Positions 55,340 to 64,000 of a stretch of 64,000 nt of DNA are shown piece by piece. Each line of letters opens with the position of its first letter. The first letter of the stretch is position 1. The position numbers and the translations under genes are program-made. Location of the stretch: the NCBI RefSeq assembly GCF_902167145.1, contig NC_050098.1, forward strand, positions 31,428,501 to 31,492,500, read 5' to 3'. The stretch comes from Zea mays (Eukaryota > Streptophyta > Magnoliopsida > Poales > Poaceae). The notes under the pieces were generated by a model. The model was not told where the DNA came from and made no database searches. It saw only the letters and a program-made list of their open reading frames with translations.

Positions 55340-58338
55340 CAAGAAAATGGTTAGCGACCTCAATTCCCTTCCTTGTAAGAAGAACAATCAAATCGTCTTT
55401 CTAAGTACCTAGTCCTAAAACTCATCACCAATCAGAAATACCACAGGAGATTCATTACAAAGAGAAGGAACTGTCAAGTAGGTTCTTGTATGGGTTTGTA
55501 TGAGCTTATTGACAACTTTTTATACTTTTGTCTGTAAAATCTTGGCACTGAAATTCTTATTGCTCGCAACAAAAATGTTCAGATTTCAGTTTGATTCCAA
55601 AATAAATAAACAAGAAATGTGGGCAAGGTCGACACATTCCTGTGAAACTGTCAATTGTTTCAGATTGGCCTAGAAACTATCTTGTTGATCCTGTCATCAT
55701 GGCACTGAAATTCTTATTTCAAGGTCATAGAACCTAGAAGCTTGTTAGAAATGGAAAGTACATCAAATCCAACCTATCTGACTGTAACCAATGAGGTACT
55801 GAGCTTGATTTGGCAAGTAAATTGTGCAATTAGGTGGCAACAACAGCTACATCGTGCAAATACCTAGTACCCTGTATAAAGAAACAAGTTATATTGTATC
55901 TGTATATATCTAACATCAGCTATCTGCATATCAAATTTACCAACTGAAAAGTTACAAAGAAAGTGAAAAAATAACAGGCAAAATACCATCAAACACTTTC
56001 ACTTTGACCACGCCGCAAGGGGTCAGCATCACCAATTCATGCTATGATCCATGTGCATCTGCGTAACACTCACATGCGTCAACAAATATAAATCTGTATA
56101 AAATGAGAGCTGCAACAAATATATTAAATTTGTTAGTAGCTGCAACAAGACACTGATATGACAATTCAATCATCAATTTTAATATGCAGTTCTGATTATG
56201 TGTTGCTGCCAGGGAGCTGATTGGTTAGGGGTGATTGCAGATGTTGTAAATAAATATGGTGCATGGATGAGGGACATAATTTCACATCCGCTCTTACTAA
56301 GGAGCAGGGTGAGACACATGTGCAGTGGTCAAGAGATGATGAGAATACCATGTTCCTCATCCTGGCAGCACATAGTTCCTGTTCCAGGAACTTGGCAACA
56401 GTCTCGTCCCCACCTTGTCGAATCCTTCCTTAAATAGCGTATCACATTCCTTGACCCATTAACCTGGGTACATCACCCCTTACCATATAAGACCCCAATT
56501 TGACGATCAACTAAACCTAAAGATAGAAACATCGTACATTGGATGTGTTCTTTCATGAACTCAACTTTACAAAGTCTAAACTGAACTCTAATTTCCAAAT
56601 CCTATCACAACCTTCCATAAAATAAACTTATGTCCAGACATCTTAAACCAAGCAGGTGGGGGAGGGGAGGGGGCTACGTCGATCAAGAAAGGTAAGAGTA
56701 CAACTGCACCTATTGCACAAGACATGTCCCTGCTGCTGGTTTGGCTAGGGCAGCAGCAATCCCAACACTGCCTTCTGTTGCTGCCGGTTCTGCTAGGCCA
56801 AGCAGGCCCATTAAGCGCAGCCCATTGCACCCAGTCCCATAACAGTTGCACAGCACAGGAATGGAAATGGAACACGGTAAAAAGAAATATTGCCAGGATA
56901 CACCAAAAACAGCAGGTAAAGAAGGTGTCACTAGGAGAGTGAAGTCCCAAACAGTAAGGCTTAACTTCAAAAATATAACAACAGTTAGAATGAGTGTAGC
57001 ATTAAAATGGATGATAGGTAACTAAAAACAGTACAGAAGGAACATTAATCACCACCAGAGAAAGCTGGACGAAGTGTTTCTGTTGATTCCTTGGGCAAAG
57101 AATGAAACTGCAGCTAGCATTGTCTGCCTTTTTTAGCATTTTGTCAAAAGTTTTAACCTACAAATGATTTGTTTCAGCAACCAAGATAGACATAAAATAT
57201 TCATGTTGGATATTGTAACTGGAAGCGTTCTAGGTATGATCCAGTTTGGGTGCTCTTTTGGCAATGAAAAGTAGGCATATGATAGTGTCCACTGCATAGT
57301 TATGTTTCACCCTACAATGGACATCAAAGTGTTTTATGCATTCTACCCTAAGTTAAATCCCAAAATCCCATGCTTAGTAGTTATAACATCCCATCCTTGG
57401 CCTTTTTACAACAAAATTCGCTTGAAACTGACCAAGATTATATCAAGCAACACAATATAATGAACCAACGGTTCAATGAAATAGTATTTCTCTACAGGCC
57501 ATGGAGCATGGTATGATTAGATACCTTGGTCACACTCCTCCCCGCCTTCCCGCTCTGAACTCCTTGTGTGATCCTAATTATACCTAAACATCAAAATGAA
57601 ATTACATATGAGGACACAATTGCATATCAGTTTGTAGCCATATATATTTGACTACTTCAGGGTATATCGTCATTTCTACAAATGACTAATCAAGGTAACA
57701 GAACTACACTTCGTTCCAAGATCTTCTCAACAAAAAGAACCACCAAATGAACTAAAATGATTTGAGAAGAACAAAAGAAATACTATGCTTGGAAAGAAAA
57801 TGGTACCTTAATTGAGCCCATGTCTGGATCATCACTGTAGGAACCATGTTATCGACCAAGAAATATGGCTTGCAAAAAAATGGTAGAGAAAACACCTTGT
57901 CTGGGTCAGAAGTACTACATATTGAAGACGGGTACTGATCATAGCCACCCAATCTAGTAACTTGTCTCTGCGAGCTAATGATAGTAAAGATATGATTCAT
58001 TAACAACATGTGCACATGACAATGATCCGTGCATCCTAGCTCGGGAGGGACATTGGAGGACTTACCGGACCTAGCGACGCGTCGTGAAGATCCAGCTAAT
58101 TACATTTCTATGTTATGTTAACCCTTCTTGATAGATAATTCACATTTAGCCTGCAAGAACCAACCAAATGCAACATAAATTAATGGATGAGTAAAAATAA
58201 TTCAGCTGGAAACAGTGATGATGACTCATGGACTGTAGAAAGAGGTTGGGGCTGTAGAAAGCTCAAACTTTACGTTTTGTCTGATGCCCCACTAACTGAG
58301 GAGTGGTAATGAATATGCAAGTGTGAGTAAGTGGCAAT
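55340..58338. other. Helitron interior, intron-like DNA with weak exon candidates
   Basis: AT-rich, intron-like DNA. Possible exon scraps are 56208-56310 (+), preceded by a CAG and encoding GADWLGVIADVVNKYGAW, and a proline-rich minus frame at 56588-56950. Neither could be assigned. Confidence 0.35.
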
Positions 58339-58340
58339 AC

Positions 58341-58454
58341 CTGAGTTTCCTTTAACATGTACCGCTCCAATAGCGTCTTCTTCTCCTCATTTGTGAGCAC
58401 ATGATGCTCAGGAACAAGAACATGCTCCTTGATGTTTATAAACATCTCGACCTC
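58341..58454 (-). pseudogene. Captured exon of RNA polymerase subunit RPB5
   Basis: The minus strand shows AAACAG acceptor, 114 bases (38 codons) open, then a GTATTG donor. It encodes [18 protein letters not shown] followed by [20 protein letters not shown]. This is the conserved segment of RPB5, the shared subunit of eukaryotic RNA polymerases I-III, leading into its C-terminal domain. The following exon (normally LPRIQ...) is absent downstream and no upstream RPB5 exons were found, so only a fragment was captured. A few residues differ from the form I recall for plants (for example His after PEH, Met in RYM), in keeping with drift. Confidence 0.8.
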
Positions 58455-58757
58455 CTGTTTATCAGTTCAGTTATCAGAAACGACAATGACATAGAAGATC
58501 ATTGGTCAATGCACAATTGCATGCGGGCCAAACATTGGAGTAGCTTCTTGTTGTCCAGACTAACCTAGAAAACTTTCAGATGGATCTTTGGCTCTAGTTC
58601 TACGAGGAACGACTTTGCTAATGGAGCTAGGTTCTACTGAAGAACTAACACGACTCTGGTTCTGCGGATCTGCTTGATAACAGAATGTTCAAGTTTTGGA
58701 TCTGCTTTGTTTTTTGCTAGATCTGGATAGAATGCTCAAGTCGATGGTTCACCTCAA

Positions 58758-59110
58758 TCAGACGTGTGAGTTGTGGCCCAAGGCCTGACTATTACCCGCC
58801 TCTTCAAGATCCAGCACGTCGCGGATGGCAGCCGTGACCGACGACGGCCTTACCCTGCTGGCGGGAGCCTGAGGGCACGGGACCGGGGCAGCGCCACCTC
58901 CCATTGAGAAGCAACCAGCTCTGGCGAAGTCGTCACACAATTCCGGCGAGCAGTGCCCCGTGGCCGTGGCCGTGCTTAACACGAATCAGACGAGACGGTG
59001 CGCGGGGATGCCGGGATCGAGAGAGGGAATCACTGCCGTCTTCCCCGCGTCCGGCTCACGACGCGCCCGTGGATTCGAGCGCACGGCCACCACCGTTGCC
59101 CAAAGGAAAT
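58758..59110 (-). other. GC-rich exon-like segment in the Helitron
   Basis: An open minus-strand GC-rich stretch containing MGGGAAPVPCPQAPAS followed by GGTAAGG (donor-like), and farther on AAIRDVLDLEEAG. It could be the 5' exon of a captured gene. Not recognised. Confidence 0.3.
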
Positions 59111-59475
59111 GACTGAGAGAAAGGGACCCGAGAAGAACAAAATTAAAAAAACACAGCTCCATTAGTCAGACTTCAGACCTTCGTCTTGCTCGGACTCGCA
59201 CGCAGGCTTCAGATGCCCGGCTGCTGCATCAATGGTAATTTGTTCGGGGGGGGGGGTTGGGGGGACGCAGGGCAGAGCATGTGGGCCATGCGTGGACGAG
59301 GCACGCGAGGCCTCCTGGAGCAGCGCGGACGAGCGTGTGGTGAGGGCGCATGGAGGAGCGGGATCTGCAACGCCTCCGCCAGGGGCTTTAGGAAGATGAG
59401 GTTGGGGATGGGGTGGCGGGGGCCGGCGGCGTCGCTGGAGCCGGAGAAGAAGGCCAACTCGTGCTGGTGTCTCAC

Positions 59476-59523
59476 CGGGGCAGGGGAGAGGGCATCGCAG
59501 GGCGATACGACCGCGGCGTCCAT
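59476..59523 (-). other. Possible captured first exon
   Basis: The minus strand carries an ATG (59523-59521) starting MDAAVVSPCDALSPAP, ending at a GTGAGA donor-like site (59475-59470). The tiny size and lack of homologues make this tentative. The GGGCGGGAT-containing unit repeated three times at 59528-59615 lies just outside it. Confidence 0.25.
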
Positions 59524-59799
59524 ATGAGATCTGGGCGGCGATCTCGGGCGGGATTGACTCGAGTGCGCGGCGATCTCGGGCGGGATTGACTCGAGTGCAC
59601 GGCGATCTCGGGCGGGATTGTCTGGGGTGCGCCGTCGGGGGAGAGGCAGAACCGCACGGTGTGCACGCCTACACATCGTGCTTATAGAGTAGTAGAGATT
59701 GCTACAAGAGTAGTACAAGTTACAAGCAGAAATAGAGAGATGGGATTGAGAGAATATAATTCTCTCTCTCACGTGATGAATTGAAGTCTTAAAAAGTTA

Positions 59800-59996
59800 G
59801 AGCATCTCCAACAATACCTCAAATCGGTGCATCAAATTGAAATATGTGGCTATACGTAAGGAAAACTACTCTAATAGTACCTCATTTCATAAAATTTGGT
59901 CAAAAAATTATATGGCACCCTCTCAAGTGTCTCAAATACACTACACCATAGTGGACTGTCCTATAATCTAGATTTAAGGTTTTACTGCTGGAGCAG
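59800..59996. mobile_element. Possible MITE with GAGCATCTCCAACA end
   Basis: Starts GAGCATCTCCAACAA, a common maize MITE terminus, with a poorly matching CTGCTGGAGCAG near 59986-59996 as the opposite end. No clear duplication. Confidence 0.3.
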
Positions 59997-60181
59997 AATG
60001 TTTTGTTGATGCCCTAAATTTTATAAAATATACTAATTTTTAAATTATAGAACATTTTTATAGGTCACGTTGTTGGACTTATGTAATGTTAAATTACAAG
60101 CAAAATAGGCTGATACATAAAGTAGATTCTGATTCAACCAAAATAAAAAGATCTAAACAGGAAATCGAATATCAATATTAA

Positions 60182-60575
60182 TCTATACTATATTTAAAGC
60201 ACCAGTTTCAACCGTCGTTCCGGGTCATTTTTTTACAAATAACCCATCAAATCTATTTAAAATTAATCTGCCAGTCCTGTCTGCGCGGCCAACCTCCACG
60301 TCCCAAACCACACCTCTGCATATAGACAACCAAACGACGACCCGGCACGAGCCTCATATAGACGACCAAACGACGACCTAGCACGGGCCCGCTAGGCTCG
60401 ACGACGCATGCAACACCGGCCTGCTGATCGTGTCGGGCCAGCCCATCGGCCCATTTGGTTAAATCAGCGTAAAATGTAAAAAAAACTGTGCAGGAGGTGG
60501 GGTTTGAACGCTGTCGGGCATGGTTAAATCAGCGTAAAATGTTAAAAAGCGGTGCAGAAGGTGGGGTTTGAACCC
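60182..60575 (+). mobile_element. Possible second Helitron 5' end, truncated
   Basis: TCTATACTATATTTAAAGCA preceded by A fits the TC-start consensus of maize Helitrons on the plus strand. No matching CTAG hairpin was found before the Gypsy LTR at 60576, so the element may be split by it. The stretch includes two repeats: GACAACCAAACGACGACC (about 60325-60380) and a 65-bp tandem pair (60457-60521, 60522-60580). Confidence 0.35.
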
Positions 60576-61210
60576 TGTCGGTGTGGGGAATAGATATCCC
60601 CTGGGTCCACTAAAGAAGTAAAAGGCCTCACGAAAGGCCCAAGGGCCCAATAATTTGTAAGGTCATTCTTTCGTGGGCCTGGAAAAAGACAACCAACGAA
60701 GAAGAGAAGACATGAGACCGGATTGGAGCAAACCCAGACGGCCCACAACGTCGAGCGAATAAATCGCAACAGAGACCCGACCTTCCTGCGCTGAAGCCCC
60801 CATGCAACGGAGCCATGCGAGGATAAGTCGGCGAGGGTTACGTAGGGATAAACTCAGGAGGTTCACTATCTTTTAGCTACTTGTTGTTATCATATCCACA
60901 TGTACTGCCCCACGGTCGAGTATATAAGGCCTAGGGGGCACCCCTTCAGAACGATCGACCCTATTTTACTCAGCCACCCACGTAAACTCTCTGCGCCCTC
61001 AATCCAGAGAGTCCTCTTGTAACCACGCTCATATACTCACCAGGACGTAGGGTGTTACGCACTTCTAAGCGGCCCGAACCTGCAAATCTTGTCCATTGTC
61101 CCTCGTGCGATCGGCACGAACCATTTTGCTACAGTTGTCGACACCGTCCTACTCCTAAAAACATCTTGAGGGGCAACCCCGGGTGTGCGGTCGGACCCAA
61201 AACACCGACA
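60576..61210 (+). repeat. 5' LTR of a Gypsy element
   Basis: 635 bp, TGTCGGTGTGGGG...AAAACACCGACA, with about 9-bp inverted ends. TATATAAG at 60921-60928 is the likely promoter core. The 3' LTR and the target duplication partner lie beyond the window. Confidence 0.85.
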
Positions 61211-61212
61211 GC

Positions 61213-61230
61213 TGGCGCGCCAGGTAGGGG
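61213..61230 (+). other. Primer binding site of the Gypsy element
   Basis: TGGCGCGCCAGGTAGGGG, two bases after the LTR. It is a Gypsy-style TGGCGC primer site; the tRNA was not identified. Confidence 0.75.
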
Positions 61231-61256
61231 GTGTGTCGACGATCCAAGCTAGCTCA

Positions 61257-64000
61257 ATGGCCGTTACCTTCCACAGCAAGATCACCGTGCGTCCCGGATC
61301 TGTATTCTGCTTCGGGACAATCTCATCTGTAGCGGATGAAGAAGGAATTCTACACCGCCTCGCAGATCTACCGGAAAAGAAGTCTCCTCCAACAAACTCC
61401 GAAAATGCTGGAAAGACGCTACCTCCGGCTCTTCGGAAAAAGATTATCTCCGGAAAGGCTGGAGCTGAAAGCTCGCTGACCCGGAAGACTCCGCTGTCTA
61501 CTTCCCCGACGAAGGAATGGACACGGATCGCGAGGAAGGAGACCAGGGAAAGGCAAGTCGTTCTTTCCGTTCCTCCGGCCTCAAAGGAGAACGGAAAGAA
61601 AGTCGCCGCGACAGCAGCACCATTCTACCCCGACATCCTCTTCATCGGGAGGTGGAGTCGCCCGCCATCTCTGACGACGAACCGACCGCGCCTGGAGAAG
61701 AACCACCTCAACGAGAATCCCGCCGACGGAGGAACCGACGCAGGAACGTTCGACGACATCACGCGGCCGGAGAACGGGATCCGGAGCAGCCTGTCTCGCG
61801 AGACGAGGTCTCGGAGATAGGAGAAACCCCGGAAGAACGCGTCTTCAGGGAACGAAGGAACTCCCGACGACGTGATCGCCGACGGACTCAGGAGCAAGCC
61901 GAGCAGGATGCGAGGCAACGCCGGGAGAACCCGCTCTTCGGGCGCAACCTGAACCCCGACTTCGCTCGAGCTATGAACACGCCGAGCGAAGTCGGAGGCG
62001 TTCTAGCTCGGATAGCTGACGGACTTCCTCGGACTCCCGACGCCGAGGGATACCGACGCCTGTTCACTCAGGCAGCCAACCATCTTCTACCGCTCGCTCA
62101 CCCACCGAACGATTTGCGACACACCATCAACAGTCGTCGAGACGCGCGAAGCTCTATCAATGCTTCGCGCGAACGGCAGCATGAAAACGAAATTCGCCGT
62201 CGAGAGGAGTATGACCGAGATCATGGCTTCCCGACTCAAAGCCAGGCCATCAGGACTGAGTCGGCAACAGCTTCAACTGGCGGTACCACCCGGGGACGGT
62301 CGAGGAACCACCACCACCACTCCCCTCCCCGGGACAGACGTCATCCCCGACGACAGGAGGACACATGCGGAGTATCCGCTCTTACTCCGCGCCTTAGGGC
62401 CATCCAATGGCCTCCCAACTTCAAGGTATCCAATGTCGACAAATATGAACCTAAGCAGGATCCAGGGGGTTGGTTAGCCGTCTACACCACCGCTGCTCGG
62501 GCTGCCGGAGCATCCGAAGACGTCATGACCGCGTATCTACCCATCGTCCTTGGGCAAGATGCGCTGCAGTGGCTACGACATCTACCCCGACACTGCATCG
62601 ACGACTGGGGAGACTTCAGTCGACGTTTCACCGCCAACTTCCAGTCTCTCTCCGACAAGCCAGCGCAACCATGGGACCTCAAATCCATCAAGCGCCGGGG
62701 GGATGAGACTCTCCGGTCGTACCTCAAAAGGTTCCAGACCATGAGAAACCGCATCCCCGAGGTCACGGAGGCGGCCGTGATCGAGGACTTCTACAGAGGA
62801 TCTAATGACTCGGCTTTCGTCCGAGCCATACTACAAAAGGCGCCGACTACCTCCGAGGTGCTGTTCCGGGAAGCTGACCTCTACATCACCGCCGACGAGC
62901 GGGCCCAGGATCTCATTGGAGGAGCAAAGCCTGCACCGACAGCACCACGACGCGACGCGAACCAGCCACCCGACAAACGCTGGGAGAAGAGGCCTCGTGA
63001 AGAAGTACACGCCGCCGGACCACCCGCCTCTCGCGCCCGAGGAGGGCCTCGTGGAGGCGAGCGCACGCTGGACGACATCCTCGACGCCCAGTGCCCGTAC
63101 CACAAGGACATGCGCCACACTCTCCGTAACTGCCGGGACTTCAAACACTCCGTCGGGCACGGCCGACCCTTCCAACCTCTACCGCCTCCTCCGCCGAGGG
63201 GAGGACCAGATGAACCACGACAGCCCCATCAGCAGGAGGAGGGGGGAGGAGGAGCTTTCCCGCGCGTTGACAGGGAGGTCAACGTCATCTTTGGCGGACA
63301 TGGGTCGCAGGAGAACAAAAGACAACAAAAGCTCAACGACCGCCAGATACTGGTGGCGACCACCGGCCCTCCCGCCCCATACCGGTGGTCGGAGCACCCG
63401 ATCACTTTCACTCGGGAGGATCAATGGCTCAACTTCGACCATCCAGGCAAGTACCCGCTCCTCGTCGATCCGGTGATCCGAGAGAGCCGGGTAAAGAAGG
63501 TGTTAGTGGACGGGGGGAGCAGCATCAACGTCACCTTCCCCCGTACGCTCCAAGGCTTGGGAGTTCATCTCAAAGAGCTCCACAAGTCAGACACTCCTTT
63601 CTTCGACATCGTGCCGACGGAAGGGGAATACCCGCTGGGCCACATCTACATGCCGGTCACCTTCGGGACTCCGGAGAACTACAGAACCGAGTTCCTGAGG
63701 TTCGAGGTGGCGAACTTCGACTGTGGGTACAACGCCATCATCGGGAGGCCGGGGCTGGCCAAATTCATGGCCATTCCGCACTATACATACATGATACTGA
63801 AGATGCCAGGACCGCAAGGAATCATAACTATGCGCGTCGACTTCCAAGGCGCCGCAGAGTGTTTCCGAGTGGCCATCCAAGCAACCCTCACCACCAAGCC
63901 GTCAACGGTTCCTTCTACGCCGGCGAACTCTAAGCCTGAGGAAGGCCTCGCCGTACCGGCAAACGAAGCTCAGGCCGTGACCTCTATGCGGCCGACTGAA
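61257..64000 (+). pseudogene. Gypsy gag and protease, 5' part of gag-pol, one frameshift, cut by window end
   Basis: ATG 61257 (MAVTFHSKITVRPG) opens the leader in one frame. Another frame then stays open from 61469 to the last base (844 codons), so a one-base change near 61440-61470 separates them. Visible: an Arg/Glu-rich N-terminal region; the retrotransposon gag core (VYTTAARAAG, LGQDALQWLRHLP, ETLRSYLKRFQTM); a CPYHKDMRHTLRNC zinc-like motif; and an aspartic protease with VLVDGGSSINV (about 63508). RT and integrase are outside the window. The open 2.5 kb implies a fairly young element. Gag and protease layout resemble the Tat lineage, but this is not decisive. The family is distinct from the element at 25,922. 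Confidence 0.8.

Larger units (their letters stand above)
54212..59698 (-). mobile_element. Non-autonomous Helitron carrying gene fragments
   Basis: The minus strand begins TCTCTACTACTCTATAAGCA at 59698 (canonical plant Helitron 5' end). It ends in a small hairpin followed by CTAACTAG at 54212. The neighbouring bases are A before TC and T after CTAG, the expected A/T host site with no target duplication. Length is about 5.49 kb. No Rep/helicase sequence is visible, so it depends on another Helitron. The interior holds exon-like pieces flanked by intron-like DNA, including one from RPB5, the usual maize Helitron cargo. Confidence 0.85.

Noticed and set aside
60500..60580. GGTTTGAACCC-like boxes suggesting a tRNA gene or SINE
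   Set aside because: No A box, cloverleaf or acceptor stem could be built, and the motif simply repeats within a 65-bp tandem unit.

Overview
The window looks like grass nuclear DNA, almost certainly maize (Zea mays) or a very close relative. About two thirds is LTR retrotransposon sequence. The Sirevirus LTRs carry many CCGGACTGTCCGG-type palindromes, as in the maize Opie/Ji/PREM-2 group. Typical grass MITEs (Stowaway, Tourist-like), hAT-like elements and a Helitron are also present. There is one clear host gene, a complete eight-exon pfkB-family sugar/nucleoside kinase at 49,509-53,624 (+). I see no rRNA, tRNA or CRISPR.

Layout. 1-2,302: minus-strand Sirevirus cut by the window edge (broken gag, primer site, 5' LTR). 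2,303-10,731: old intergenic DNA with a hAT-like insert inside a Tourist-like MITE, a decayed PIF/Harbinger ORF1-like gene, a decayed Gypsy LTR, another hAT-like element, a TA microsatellite and a 48-bp duplication. 10,732-15,461: complete 4.7-kb Copia with ACTAA target duplication, frameshifted twice. 15,467-21,243: intergenic DNA with MITEs and two decayed Copia pieces. 21,249-47,311: one Opie-like Sirevirus (target duplication AGATG) split by two later insertions. The first is a 10.5-kb Tat-lineage Gypsy (25,922-36,408, duplication CACAC) inside the integrase domain. The second is a 6.4-kb pol-less Ji-like Sirevirus (39,941-46,360, duplication AGGCG) inside the 3' LTR. 47,317-49,400: MITE-rich promoter side of the kinase gene. 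54,212-59,698: minus-strand Helitron carrying gene fragments, including an RPB5 exon. 60,576-64,000: 5' LTR and gag-AP part of a plus-strand Gypsy that runs out of the window.

How the parts relate. The kinase is probably the only expressed cellular gene. The rest are transposons at different stages: LTRs that look almost identical (Tat, one difference seen), ~1% different (Ji-like), and more diverged (Opie), plus undated relics. The Tat element is the most informative. Its gag-pol frame holds two C-to-T-type nonsense codons. On its opposite strand lies an uninterrupted gene with its own TATA box; removing one 61-nt intron gives a ~903-residue Transposase_28-like/coiled-coil protein. All identities come from reading the sequence and recalled family knowledge; no database search was run.
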